Below the pieces are notes generated by a model, which saw only the letters and a list, made by a program, of their open reading frames with translations, was not told the DNA's origin and ran no database searches. Position numbers and translations under genes: made by a program. Positions 5,912 to 14,286 of a DNA stretch of 23,587 nt are shown here, piece by piece (positions within the stretch are counted from its first letter, which is position 1; each line of letters begins with the position of its first letter). This DNA comes from an uncultured Oscillospiraceae bacterium (GTDB lineage Bacteria; Bacillota; Clostridia; Oscillospirales; Ruminococcaceae): NCBI GenBank assembly GCA_900546885.1, contig UREN01000035.1, forward strand, positions 1-23,587, given 5' to 3'.

Positions 5912-7702
5912 ATGACAGTTCCGGAAAAACTGGCTGCGCTGCGCGCGGCAATGGAAGAAAAGGGTGTGGACGGTGTGTATGTGCCCTCTGCAGACCCGCA
6001 CATGAGCGAATATCTGCCGGGGCACTGGCGCGGCAGGGCGTGGCTTTCGGGCTTTACGGGCTCTGCGGGCACTTTGTGTGTGACAAAAGAGAAGGCTGCC
6101 CTGTGGACAGACGGGCGCTATTTCATCCAGGCAGGGCGCCAGCTTGCGGGCAGCGGCATCGAGCTGATGCGCATGGCCCAGCCCGGCGTGCCCACGGTGG
6201 AACAATGGCTGGCCGAAACGCTGCCGCAGGGCGGCGTGCTGGCCGCAGACGGGCTTTGCGTCAGCGCCGCCATGGTGAAGACGCTGCGCGGCGCTTTTGA
6301 GGAAAAGGGCATCTGCCTGCGTGACGAGGATTTTCTGACGCCGCTGTGGACAGAGGGCCGCCCGCCTGTGCCCGCCACGCCTGCGTGGATGCTCACCAAA
6401 GATCAGGCGGGCCTTTCCGTGCGGGAAAAGCTGGCCGCTGTGCGGGAAAAGCTGGCCGCGCAGAAAGCGGGCGCCATGCTGGTGACAAGGCTGGACAGCG
6501 TGGCCTGGCTTTTGAACCTTCGCGCAAGCGACATTGCCTACAACCCCTTTGCGCTGGCCTATTGCCTTGTGGAAGAAAACACCGCGCGGCTGTTCATCAA
6601 CGCCGCCCGTGTGCCCGAAGATGTGCAGGCCGCGCTGAAAGCCCAGGGGGTAGAGCTGTGCGGCTATGAGCAGGCCCGCAGCGCCCTGGCCGCTATGGAA
6701 GGGCCCGCAACGGTGCTGTATGAGCCGGCGGGGACAAGCTGGGCCATGCTGCGCGCGCTGGAAGAAAACCCGGCCGTAACCCTGCAAGAGGGCGAAGAAC
6801 CCGTGCAGGCGCTGAAGGGCGTAAAAAACGAGACGGAAATTGCCCGCATGAAACAGGCGCACCGCAAGGATGGCGCGGCGATGGTGCGCTTTGAAATAGA
6901 GCTGCGCCGCCGCCTGGCTGCGGGCGAAAGCTGGACGGAGATGGAGGCCAGCGACTATCTGCTGGGCCTGCGCCGTGCCCAGGAGGAAAACCTGGGCGCC
7001 AGCTTTGAAACCATTGCCGCCTATGGCCCCAACGCGGCCATGATGCACTATGCCCCCACGCCTCAGGCGTGCGCGGCCATTGAGCCGCACGGCTTTTTGC
7101 TGGTGGACAGCGGCGGCCAGTACCGCGACGGCACCACAGACATCACCCGCACCTATGCCCTTGGCGCTTTGACAGAGGAAGAGCGCGAAGATTACACGCT
7201 GGTGCTGAAATGCCATATTGCCGCGGCGCGCGCTGTGTTTAAAGAGGGCAGCGCCGGGCAGAACATTGATATTCTTGCGCGCGAGACGCTGTGGCGCCGC
7301 GGGCTGGATTACCGCTGCGGCACAGGCCACGGCGTGGGCTTTGTGGGCGGTGTGCACGAGGGCCCGCAAAGCCTTTCTGCCCGCGGCACGGCGCCTTTTG
7401 TGCCCGGCATGACCATCACCGACGAGCCCGGCATTTATGAAGAGGGCAAACTGGGCATCCGCATTGAAAACGAGCTTTTGTGCGTGCCCGTGTGCGAGAC
7501 GGAGTACGGCAAGTTTTATGGCTTCGAGCCGTTCACCTACTGCCCCATCGACACGCGCCCGCTGGTGCTTTCCCTGATGGAAGAAGAAGAGCTGCGCTGG
7601 CTGAACGATTACCACGCCATGGTGAGGGCCGAGCTGGAGGCTTTCCTCACGCCGGAAGAAAACGCCTGGCTGGCAGAGGCCTGCGCGCCGGTGAAAAAGT
7701 GA
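5912..7702 (+). CDS. Aminopeptidase P (M24B) family Xaa-Pro peptidase
   Basis: The 596-residue cytosolic metallopeptidase removes an N-terminal residue preceding proline. It has the long three-domain form seen in eukaryotic APP1 and many Firmicutes: two creatinase-like N-terminal domains (about residues 1-310) and a C-terminal pita-bread domain. All five metal ligands are visible: Asp399 and Asp410 in DSGGQYRDGTTDITRTY, His473 in GTGHGVGF, Glu505 in TDEPGIYEEG and Glu519 in IRIENELL. Their spacing (11, 63, 32, 14) is close to that of human APP1. I place the start at the second ATG (5912), where AAGGGG ends 7 bases upstream; the ATG at 5906 is only 1 base from it. The stop overlaps the start of the EutH-like gene. 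Confidence 0.95.
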   Translation: MTVPEKLAALRAAMEEKGVDGVYVPSADPHMSEYLPGHWRGRAWLSGFTGSAGTLCVTKEKAALWTDGRYFIQAGRQLAGSGIELMRMAQPGVPTVEQWLAETLPQGGVLAADGLCVSAAMVKTLRGAFEEKGICLRDEDFLTPLWTEGRPPVPATPAWMLTKDQAGLSVREKLAAVREKLAAQKAGAMLVTRLDSVAWLLNLRASDIAYNPFALAYCLVEENTARLFINAARVPEDVQAALKAQGVELCGYEQARSALAAMEGPATVLYEPAGTSWAMLRALEENPAVTLQEGEEPVQALKGVKNETEIARMKQAHRKDGAAMVRFEIELRRRLAAGESWTEMEASDYLLGLRRAQEENLGASFETIAAYGPNAAMMHYAPTPQACAAIEPHGFLLVDSGGQYRDGTTDITRTYALGALTEEEREDYTLVLKCHIAAARAVFKEGSAGQNIDILARETLWRRGLDYRCGTGHGVGFVGGVHEGPQSLSARGTAPFVPGMTITDEPGIYEEGKLGIRIENELLCVPVCETEYGKFYGFEPFTYCPIDTRPLVLSLMEEEELRWLNDYHAMVRAELEAFLTPEENAWLAEACAPVKK

Positions 7703-8757
7703 ACGCGCCCGTAGCGGTTCTTTTGCTGTTCGCAGCGCTGGGCGCAGTGGATGAGGCCCTGGGCGGCAAGCTGGGCGTGGCCCCGGCCTTTCGCAACGGG
7801 CTTGCCGCTATGGGTCCGCTGTGCCTTTCCATGGCAGGTATATACAGCGTGGCCGTTTCGGCCCTGTCTGGCATGGCCGGGCAGGGCGGCAGTGCGCTGC
7901 CGTTTGACGCGGCGCTGCCCGCGGGCCTTGTGCTGGCGCCGGATATGGGCGGCTGGGCCATTGCGCAGGCGCTGGCAGCCACCCCGCAGCTTGCCGCGTA
8001 TGCGGGGCTGCTGGTGGCCTCTACCCTGGGCTGCCTTGTCAGCTTTGTGCTGCCCGCCTCGCTGGGCGCGCTGCAAAGCCATGAGGTGATGGGCTTTATG
8101 CAGGGCGTTTTGTGGGGCGTGGTGGCGCTGCCCGCCGGTTTGCTGCTGGGCGGGGCCGTTTTGGGCCTTGCGCCGGGCGTGTTGCTGCAGAACCTGTGGC
8201 CTGTGGCCCTGCTGTGCGCCGTGCTTTGCCTTGCGCTTCGCTTTGCCCCGCGCGGCTGCCTGCGGGTGCTGGCCTTTCTGGGCAGTGCGGTGCGCTGGCT
8301 TGGCATTGCGCTGTTTTGCGCCGTGGTGCTGGGGCTGTTTGTGCCGGGCCTTGCGCCGGCCCCGCAGCAGGCGGTGGCCGAGGCGCTTATCATTGTGGCA
8401 AAAATCACGGCAGTGGTGTGCGGCTCGCTGGTGGCCAGCAGCCTTTTGCTGGCAAAGTGCGGCGGCATGCTTTCCCGCCTGGCTGCGCGCCTTGGGGTGA
8501 ACGAATATGCTGTGCTGGGCCTGGCGGCAAGCCTGGTGTCCAGCGTTTCCATGCTTCCGCTGTACCCTCGCATGGATGTGCGCGGCAAGGTGATGAACGC
8601 GGCGTTTACGGTGGCGGGCGCCTTTGTGCTGGGCGGGCAGATGGCCTTTGCCTCCAGCGTGGCGGGCGGCCGGGCCATGGCGGCCTATTTTGCGGCAAAG
8701 CTTGCCGCCGGGGCGCTGGCGTTGTGGCTGGCGGCGCGCTTTACAAAGAATACCTGA
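7699..8757 (+). CDS. EutH-like ethanolamine permease family membrane protein
   Basis: The 352-residue, very hydrophobic protein has about ten membrane segments. It matches EutH in a GAVDEALGGKLG start, AMGPLCLSMAGIYS, LAPDMGGWAIAQAL (compare the ANDMGG motif of EutH) and a late GKVMNAAFTVAGAFVLGGQ motif. EutH imports ethanolamine as a substrate for Eut microcompartment pathways. The start is GTG at 7699, overlapping the previous stop (GTGA); no ATG fits, and the in-frame sequence upstream is inside the peptidase gene. No other eut gene lies nearby and the partner is a peptidase, so the substrate could be ethanolamine or another small amine or solute. The family call is fairly sure; the substrate is not. 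Confidence 0.8.
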   Translation: MNAPVAVLLLFAALGAVDEALGGKLGVAPAFRNGLAAMGPLCLSMAGIYSVAVSALSGMAGQGGSALPFDAALPAGLVLAPDMGGWAIAQALAATPQLAAYAGLLVASTLGCLVSFVLPASLGALQSHEVMGFMQGVLWGVVALPAGLLLGGAVLGLAPGVLLQNLWPVALLCAVLCLALRFAPRGCLRVLAFLGSAVRWLGIALFCAVVLGLFVPGLAPAPQQAVAEALIIVAKITAVVCGSLVASSLLLAKCGGMLSRLAARLGVNEYAVLGLAASLVSSVSMLPLYPRMDVRGKVMNAAFTVAGAFVLGGQMAFASSVAGGRAMAAYFAAKLAAGALALWLAARFTKNT

Positions 8758-8793
8758 CAGGCGGCCGCGGCGGGGCGGCCTGCCGGGGCATGA

Positions 8794-8826
8794 AAAAACT
8801 CCCTTTCCGGCCGGAAAGGGAGTTTT
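8794..8826. terminator. Bidirectional terminator between EutH-like and DegV genes
   Basis: AAAAACTCCCTTTCCGG (8794-8810) is followed directly by its reverse complement to 8826. The hairpin has a tight GC centre and an A-run/T-run on either side, so it can serve the plus-strand EutH-like gene and the converging DegV gene. Confidence 0.9.
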
Positions 8827-8852
8827 TCGTTTTGAAAACCGGCCCCGCTGCG

Positions 8853-9698
8853 TCAGAACGCCAGCACCACGCCGCCGTCATCGGCATACACGGTGGAGAT
8901 GCCGCCTGTGGGCACCATAATTACGTCCTTCAGCGCCGCACAGCTGGCAAGCAGGTTTTTCTGCAGCTCCAGCGCGCGGGGCGCACAGTTGCAGTAGCTC
9001 AAAACCAGCACTATGCTGGCCCGCGCGGCATCCGCCGTCTCGGCGGCCACATGTTCCACCAGCTTTTTCATGGCGTTCGCCGTGCCGCGTATCTTTTCCA
9101 GGCACACAATCTCGCCGTGGCCGTTGTCTGCCATCAGGGGGCGCAGGTTCAGCACAGTGCCCACAAAGCCCGCCATTTTCGAAATGCGGCCGTTTTTGAC
9201 AAGGTGGCTCAAATCTTCCAGCACAAAGCGCGTGCGCATGGGGGCAATAAAGGCCCGCGCGCGCTGCTCAATCTCTTCAAAAGCGAGCCCTGCGTCAATC
9301 AAATCGCGCAGCAGCATGACAATGCGCGTCTCGCCCGCGCTGGCGCTTTCAGAATCCAGCACGCAAATTTTCAGCGAGGGGTCTGCCTCCAGCGCCATGT
9401 CGCGGCCCACGCAGGCCGCATTATAGCTGCCGGAAAGGCGCGAGGAAAGCGTCACAACGAATGTCATGGGCGCCTGCGCCATCATGGCGGCATAGGCCTC
9501 CGGCGCGGGGCAGGCCGTGGTGGGGGCGTTGGCGCTTTGTTTCATGGCGGCCATCAGGGCCGGAATATCCAGGTTTTCGTCATCAATAAATTCGCCGTCA
9601 TCCACCCGAATGGTGAGGCTTGCCGTGCGCACGCGCAGCACGCGGCGCAAAGTGGGGGTAAGGTCGCAGCAGCTGTCTGCAATAATTTGTATCTCCAT
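8853..9698 (-). CDS. DegV-family fatty-acid-binding protein
   Basis: The 281-residue cytosolic protein shows the DegV pattern: IIADSCCDLT near the start, VVTLSSRLSGSYNAA (about residues 79-93), CVLDSESASAGE (about 110-121), LEDLSHLVKNGRISKMAGFV (about 159-178) and the Gly-rich C-terminus IMVPTGGISTVYADDGGVV. DegV/FakB proteins bind a fatty acid and can present it to the FakA kinase for phospholipid synthesis. Usual length is about 280-290 residues, so this is complete. AGGAAAC is a good ribosome site 7-8 bases before the ATG at 9698. No FakA-like gene is present nearby, and some DegV proteins serve other roles. It is transcribed divergently from fhs. Confidence 0.92.
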   Translation of the reverse strand: MEIQIIADSCCDLTPTLRRVLRVRTASLTIRVDDGEFIDDENLDIPALMAAMKQSANAPTTACPAPEAYAAMMAQAPMTFVVTLSSRLSGSYNAACVGRDMALEADPSLKICVLDSESASAGETRIVMLLRDLIDAGLAFEEIEQRARAFIAPMRTRFVLEDLSHLVKNGRISKMAGFVGTVLNLRPLMADNGHGEIVCLEKIRGTANAMKKLVEHVAAETADAARASIVLVLSYCNCAPRALELQKNLLASCAALKDVIMVPTGGISTVYADDGGVVLAF

Positions 9699-9742
9699 GA
9701 GGTTTCCTCCGTATGGTTCGGGCTGTCGTTCTTGTAACCTTC

Positions 9743-9771
9743 ATTTTACCGTTCGTACTATGAAAAGTCAA
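9743..9771 (-). promoter_or_regulatory. Promoter of DegV gene (minus strand)
   Basis: Read on the minus strand: TTGACT (9771-9766), 17-bp spacer, TAAAAT (9748-9743), about 45 bp upstream of the DegV start. Confidence 0.75.
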
Positions 9772-9791
9772 TCAAATGGGCGGGCACGCGC

Positions 9792-9820
9792 TTGTATTCC
9801 GGGCGCCGATTTGCTAGAAT
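9792..9820 (+). promoter_or_regulatory. Promoter of fhs
   Basis: TTGTAT (9792-9797), 17-bp spacer, TAGAAT (9815-9820) preceded by an extended TGC. It gives a leader of about 70 nt before the start at 9897, too short and too unlike for a known tetrahydrofolate riboswitch. Confidence 0.75.
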
Positions 9821-9896
9821 TTCAAGTGAGAAGCGCGTTTGATGCGCAGGGAGGAAGGCCCGGAATATTTCCCGTGTGGAAAGGAGTTGCCCGCAT

Positions 9897-11558
9897 ATGA
9901 AAACTGATATCCAAATTGCCCAGGAGGCCGTTTTGACCCCCATTCTGGAGGTGGCCCAGCAAATGGGGATCCCGCAGGAGGCGGTGATTCCCTACGGCCG
10001 CACAAAGGCAAAAGTTGTGGCACAGATGGTGCCCGAAAAAAAGACGCCCGCCAAGGTGATTTTGGTTACGGCCATCAGCCCCACGCCCGCGGGCGAGGGC
10101 AAAACCACCACCAGCGTAGGCCTTGCCGACGCGCTGCACCGCATGGGCAAAAACGTGTGCCTTGCGCTGCGCGAGCCAAGCCTTGGCCCCGTGTTTGGCA
10201 TCAAGGGCGGCGCCGCGGGCGGCGGCTATGCCCAGGTGGTGCCCATGGAGGACATCAACCTGCACTTCACGGGCGATTTGCACGCCATCGGCGCGGCCAA
10301 CAACCTGCTGGCCGCCATGGTGGATAACCATATCCATCACGGCAACGCCCTTGGCATTGACCCGCGCCGCATCACCTGGAAGCGCTGTGTAGATATGAAC
10401 GACCGCCAGCTGCGCTTTTTGGTGGACGGCCTTGGCGGCAAGGTGAACGGCACGCCGCGCGAGGATGGCTTTGACATCACGGTGGCAAGCGAAGTGATGG
10501 CTATTTTCTGCCTTGCCTCCAGCCTTTCCGACCTGAAACAGCGCCTTGCCCGCATTGTGGTGGGCTATACTTACGGCGGCCAGCCTGTCACGGCCGGGCA
10601 GCTGCACGCCGAGGGCGCCATGACGGCGCTGCTGAAAGACGCCTTTGAGCCCAACCTGGTGCAGACGCTGGAACACACGCCTGCCTTTGTGCACGGCGGG
10701 CCGTTTGCCAACATTGCGCACGGCTGCAACAGCGTGGCGGCCACCCGCTGCGCCATGAAGGTGGCCGATTATGTGGTGACGGAGGCCGGTTTCGGGGCAG
10801 ACCTTGGGGCCGAAAAGTTCCTGGACATCAAGTGCCGCATGGCGGGCATTGCGCCCAGCGCGGTGGTGGTGGTGGCCACGGTGCGTGCGCTGAAGCACCA
10901 CGGCGGCTGCCCGAAGGAGGAATACGGCACGCCCAATGTGGATTACCTGGCCGCGGGCAGCGCCAACCTGCGCCGCCATGTGGAGAATATGCAGAAAAAG
11001 TTTGGCCTGCCGGTGTGCGTGGCCATCAACGCCTTCCCCACCGATTCCGCCGAAGAGCACGCCTACCTGCGTGAGCTGTGTGCTGACATGGGCGTGCCCT
11101 GCGCGCTGAGCGAGGTGTTTGCCAAAGGCGGCGAAGGCGGGCTGGAGCTGGCCGAGAACGTGCTGGGCATTTTGGAACAGCGGCCCATCCGCTTTGCCTA
11201 CCCCGAGGATATGGACGTGGATAAGAAATTGCTGGCCGTATGCCGCGACATTTACGGCGCAAAGGACGTTGTGTACAGCACGGCGGCCAAAAAGCAGCTG
11301 GCCGAAATTAAGGCCTGCGGCTTTGGCAAGCTGCCGGTGTGCATTGCCAAGACGCAGTACAGCTTTTCGGATGACGCCTCGCTTCTGGGCGCGCCCGAGG
11401 GCTTTACCATGACGGTGAACAAGGTGCGCCTGTCTGCAGGCGCGGGCTTTGTGGTGGCGGAAATGGGCAATATCATGACGATGCCCGGCCTGCCGAAAAA
11501 GCCGGCGGCCGAGGCCATTGACGTGGACGAACACGGCGTCATCAGCGGCCTGTTCTAA
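9897..11558 (+). CDS. fhs: Formate-tetrahydrofolate ligase
   Basis: The 553-residue enzyme makes 10-formyl-tetrahydrofolate from formate, tetrahydrofolate and ATP, for purine synthesis and one-carbon or acetogenic-type flux. The P-loop is [14 protein letters not shown] (about residues 63-76). Other signatures are [38 protein letters not shown] and [17 protein letters not shown], together with the usual C-terminal [19 protein letters not shown]. Length matches the family (about 556). The ATG at 9897 has AAGGAG 10 bases upstream; an in-frame GTG at 9876 would swallow that site. It stands alone between its own promoter and terminator, with no folD or other folate gene beside it. Confidence 0.98.
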   Translation: MKTDIQIAQEAVLTPILEVAQQMGIPQEAVIPYGRTKAKVVAQMVPEKKTPAKVILVTAISPTPAGEGKTTTSVGLADALHRMGKNVCLALREPSLGPVFGIKGGAAGGGYAQVVPMEDINLHFTGDLHAIGAANNLLAAMVDNHIHHGNALGIDPRRITWKRCVDMNDRQLRFLVDGLGGKVNGTPREDGFDITVASEVMAIFCLASSLSDLKQRLARIVVGYTYGGQPVTAGQLHAEGAMTALLKDAFEPNLVQTLEHTPAFVHGGPFANIAHGCNSVAATRCAMKVADYVVTEAGFGADLGAEKFLDIKCRMAGIAPSAVVVVATVRALKHHGGCPKEEYGTPNVDYLAAGSANLRRHVENMQKKFGLPVCVAINAFPTDSAEEHAYLRELCADMGVPCALSEVFAKGGEGGLELAENVLGILEQRPIRFAYPEDMDVDKKLLAVCRDIYGAKDVVYSTAAKKQLAEIKACGFGKLPVCIAKTQYSFSDDASLLGAPEGFTMTVNKVRLSAGAGFVVAEMGNIMTMPGLPKKPAAEAIDVDEHGVISGLF

Positions 11559-11573
11559 TCGTATGCACGGAAA

Positions 11574-11604
11574 CGGCGCTTCGCCACAGCGAGGCGCCGC
11601 TTTT
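11574..11604 (+). terminator. Rho-independent terminator after fhs
   Basis: A 10-bp GC stem (11574-11583 / 11590-11599, one T-G pair) with a CCACAG loop is followed by C and TTTT. Confidence 0.8.
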
Positions 11605-11666
11605 CTGAGAAAGGGGGGAGGAATATCAAGCAGCCATTTTCGTGGGACACCGCGCGCATCACAGCT

Positions 11667-12803
11667 GTGCAGGTGGCCTATTGGGCCTCGTTTTGCGCCG
11701 TGATGAGTTACGCCACGGTGTTCCTGCTTTCGCTGGGCTATTCCTCTGCCGCCGCGGGCGCTATCATTGCCGCGGGCAACCTGGCGGGCATTCTGTTTCA
11801 GCCGCTTTGCGCAGGCCTTGTGCCGCGCGCAGGCAGCGCGCGTGCGGTGGTGCTGGGCATGGCGCTTGCGCTGGCTGCCCTGGCGGGCGCCCTGTGCCTT
11901 GTGAACGGGCAGGCGCCGGTGTGCGCGGCGCTTATTGTTTTGATGTACGGCCTTTTGTACACCATGCAGGGGCTGCTGAACGCCATTGCCATGGAGCTTT
12001 CGAACGCAGGCCGCCGGCTGGATTTTGGCTTTGCCCGCGGCATGGGCAGTTTTGGCTATGCGGTTTGCTCCTGGGCGGTGGGGGCTTTCACCGCCGCGCG
12101 CGGCGTGGGCGTAATGCCCCTGGTGCACCTTGTGCTTCTGGCCGCCCTGGGGCTAAGCCTGCTGCTGCTTCCCGGGGCAAACGGGCAGGTGGTGCACCGC
12201 ACGGCACACCGGGAACAGGGGCCGCTGGCTGTGCTGAAAAGCGACAGGGCCTTTCGGCCGGTGCTGGCAAGCTGCATTGGGCTGTTTATGGGCTATAACC
12301 TCAATATCACCTATATGATTCAGACAGTGACGGCGCGCGGCGGCACCAGCGGCGACATGGGCGCTGTGTTTGCCATTGCCGCCGCGCTGGAGCTGCCCGC
12401 CATGACGCTGGCGGGCCGGCTGCTGCGCAGCCGAAGCGCGGGCACGCTGATGTTCTGTTCCGGGCTGGGGCTCACGGCCAAAAGCCTTGTCATTGCCCTT
12501 TCGGGCGGCCTTGCGGGGGTATATGCGGCCCAATTCCTGCAGCCGCTGGGCTATGCGCTGGTTATCCCCTGCACGGTGTATTATGCCAACCGTGCGTTTC
12601 CGCCGCACCGCAGGCTGGCCGGGCAGACGCTGATGGTGGCGGCCAGCACGCTGGGCACGGTGCTTTCGGCGGCGCTGGGCGGCGTTCTGATAGACGCGCT
12701 GGGCGTGCGCGCCATGCTGCTGTTTGCGGCGGCCATCTCGGCCGCAGGCACGCTGGGGCTGTTTTTCTTTGCCCGCGGCCGTGCAGAACCCCTGGAGGGC
12801 TAA
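11667..12803 (+). CDS. MFS transporter
   Basis: The protein is about 378-392 residues with 12 hydrophobic segments in two halves, as expected of the major facilitator superfamily. An early motif VAYWASFCAVMSYATVFLLS and GSFGYAV recall the LacY/nucleoside:H+ symporter-like branch, which carries sugars or nucleosides. The substrate is not readable. The start is unsettled. GTG at 11667 has no Shine-Dalgarno sequence, while a very strong AAAGGGGGGAGG (11610-11621) lies just ahead of in-frame codons from ATC at 11625, reading about 14 residues with a KQPFSWDTARITA pattern that looks like a genuine N-terminus. No ATG, GTG or TTG fits that site. The gene stands between two terminators and has no obvious partner. 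Confidence 0.88.
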   Translation: MQVAYWASFCAVMSYATVFLLSLGYSSAAAGAIIAAGNLAGILFQPLCAGLVPRAGSARAVVLGMALALAALAGALCLVNGQAPVCAALIVLMYGLLYTMQGLLNAIAMELSNAGRRLDFGFARGMGSFGYAVCSWAVGAFTAARGVGVMPLVHLVLLAALGLSLLLLPGANGQVVHRTAHREQGPLAVLKSDRAFRPVLASCIGLFMGYNLNITYMIQTVTARGGTSGDMGAVFAIAAALELPAMTLAGRLLRSRSAGTLMFCSGLGLTAKSLVIALSGGLAGVYAAQFLQPLGYALVIPCTVYYANRAFPPHRRLAGQTLMVAASTLGTVLSAALGGVLIDALGVRAMLLFAAAISAAGTLGLFFFARGRAEPLEG

Positions 12804-12822
12804 CCGTTTTTGGGGTACAAAT

Positions 12823-12880
12823 GAAAACCGAAAGATTTTCTGAGTTTTTCAGAAAATCTTTCGGTTTTCTTTCGTTTTTT
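12823..12880 (+). terminator. Very long perfect terminator hairpin after MFS gene
   Basis: A perfect 21-bp stem (12823-12843 / 12849-12869) with a 5-base loop GTTTT is followed by TTTCGTTTTTT. The stem is AT-rich, unlike the GC stems of the other terminators here. It separates the MFS gene from the sigma-factor gene. Confidence 0.9.
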
Positions 12881-12948
12881 GGCGCGGCCTTTTTTCGTTT
12901 CCCTGTGTAAAATAGGGGGCAATGAAACAAGAGGGAGGCGGCCCGGCC

Positions 12949-13449
12949 ATGGACCCCTGCGCGTTTAACGCCATGATGGAACAATACGAAAAGCTTGTAT
13001 ATACCGTGTGCCTGCGCCTTGTGCATGACGAGCACCTTGCGCAGGACCTCGCCCAGGAGACATTCCTCTCCGCCTGGGTGCACCGCGGCGCCTGCCCGGC
13101 CGGCGCGCAGAAGGCCTGGCTGTGCCGCATTGCGGCCAACAAGGCGAAAGACCATTTGAAAAGCGCCTGGGCCCGCCGCACACAGCTGACGGATTTTGCC
13201 GCAGAAAGCGCGGCCCCCGCGGGCGCGGAAAGCCTTGCGGCGCAGGCAGAGCTGCGCCTTGCCTCGCGCGCTGCGCAGGAACAGATATGCGCCCTGCCCG
13301 AGCCATACCACACCGTCAGCGTGTTGTATTTTCTGCAGGGCTGCCCGGTGGAGGACATTGCCCGCACGCTGGGCCGCATGCCCAAAACCGTGCACACCCA
13401 GCTTTACCGCGCCAAGCTGAAGCTGCGCGCGCAGCTGGCCGCATGCTGA
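12949..13449 (+). CDS. ECF-type RNA polymerase sigma factor
   Basis: The 166-residue protein has the two-domain plan of an extracytoplasmic-function sigma factor. Region 2 contains YEKLVYTVCLRLVHDEHLAQ and DLAQETFLSAWVHRG (about residues 13-47). A linker about residues 50-105 includes an Ala-rich part. Region 4 has ALPEPYHTVSVLYFLQ and a helix-turn-helix EDIARTLGRMPKTVHTQLYR. I prefer ATG 12949, because GGGAGG ends 10 bases upstream; an ATG at 12922 is also possible, but a TAAAAT box at 12908 would put transcription start nearly on it. No anti-sigma gene follows; the next gene has its own promoter and is a response regulator. Which promoters it directs is unknown. Confidence 0.9.
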   Translation: MDPCAFNAMMEQYEKLVYTVCLRLVHDEHLAQDLAQETFLSAWVHRGACPAGAQKAWLCRIAANKAKDHLKSAWARRTQLTDFAAESAAPAGAESLAAQAELRLASRAAQEQICALPEPYHTVSVLYFLQGCPVEDIARTLGRMPKTVHTQLYRAKLKLRAQLAAC

Positions 13450-13473
13450 CCTGACGCCCTGCCGCGCCGCGGG

Positions 13474-13502
13474 TTGCATACGGCCCCAAAAAAGGGTATC
13501 AT
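13474..13502 (+). promoter_or_regulatory. Promoter of two-component system
   Basis: TTGCAT (13474-13479), 17-bp spacer, TATCAT (13497-13502). It sits 25 bp after the sigma-factor stop and 77 bp before the response regulator start. It fits housekeeping sigma-A. Confidence 0.7.
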
Positions 13503-13578
13503 AAAATGCGGCGCCGCAGGGCGCGGGCACGCCCGCGCCCTCTGTGCGCACAGCAGGCCGCGAAGGAGGGCACAACGC

Positions 13579-14286
13579 ATGCAGGCACACATTCTGGTAG
13601 TGGAGGATGACGCCGAAATCCGCGAGGGCGTGGCCATCTATTTGAAAAACCAGGGCTACACCGTGCACAAGGCAGCCAATGGCAAAGAGGGGCTGGAGGT
13701 GCTGGAACAGCAGAACATCAGCCTTGCCATTGTGGACGTGATGATGCCCGTGATGGACGGCATCACCATGGTGCTGAAGCTGCGGGAAAAATACGATTTT
13801 CCGGTGATTATGCTTTCGGCCAAATCGGAGGATATTGACAAAATTACCGGCCTCAACATGGGCGCAGACGATTATGTGACAAAACCCTTTGTGCCCATGG
13901 AGCTTTTGGCCCGCGTGGCAAGCCACCTGCGCCGCTACCAGAGGTTTCTGGCCATGGCCGGCGGCCAGCAGGCACGGCAGGGCCCGCCGCGCTATTGTGT
14001 GGGCGGGCTGGAGCTTTGCGAAGAGACGGCCAGCGTCACGCTGGACGGCATGCCGGTAAAACTGACGCCGCTGGAATTCAAAATTCTGGCGCTGCTCATC
14101 AAAAACCCGGGGCATGTGTTCTCGGCGGACGAGATATACGAGCGCGTATGGAATGAGAAGGCGGTGAACACAGACACCATTATGGTGCATGTGCGCAATT
14201 TGCGCGAAAAGATTGAGCTGGATACCAAAAACCCGAAATATCTGAAGGTGGTGTGGGGCATTGGGTACAAAATTGAAGCTCTTTGA
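13579..14286 (+). CDS. OmpR/PhoB-family response regulator
   Basis: The 235-residue regulator has a receiver domain (residues 1-120) with the acidic pair Asp10/Asp11, phospho-acceptor Asp53 in IVDVMMPVMDG, a Ser in VIMLSAKSE and the Lys of DYVTKPF. A short linker follows, then a C-terminal winged helix (about 137-233) with LTPLEFKILALLIKNPG, DEIYERVWNE and NTDTIMVHVRNLREKIE, ending KVVWGIGYKIE. It belongs with the VanR-like branch. The start ATG has AAGGAGG 9 bases upstream; frame sequence before it is the promoter region. It overlaps the kinase gene by 26 bp, so the two are a coupled pair. Confidence 0.96.
   Translation: MQAHILVVEDDAEIREGVAIYLKNQGYTVHKAANGKEGLEVLEQQNISLAIVDVMMPVMDGITMVLKLREKYDFPVIMLSAKSEDIDKITGLNMGADDYVTKPFVPMELLARVASHLRRYQRFLAMAGGQQARQGPPRYCVGGLELCEETASVTLDGMPVKLTPLEFKILALLIKNPGHVFSADEIYERVWNEKAVNTDTIMVHVRNLREKIELDTKNPKYLKVVWGIGYKIEAL

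Noticed and set aside
9821..9896. Tetrahydrofolate riboswitch before fhs
   Set aside because: The leader is only about 70 nt and lacks the conserved pairing pattern of that class.
9822..12128. A 768-codon minus-strand frame opposite fhs
   Set aside because: Complementary shadow of fhs and the MFS gene; high-GC codon bias keeps the antisense frame open.
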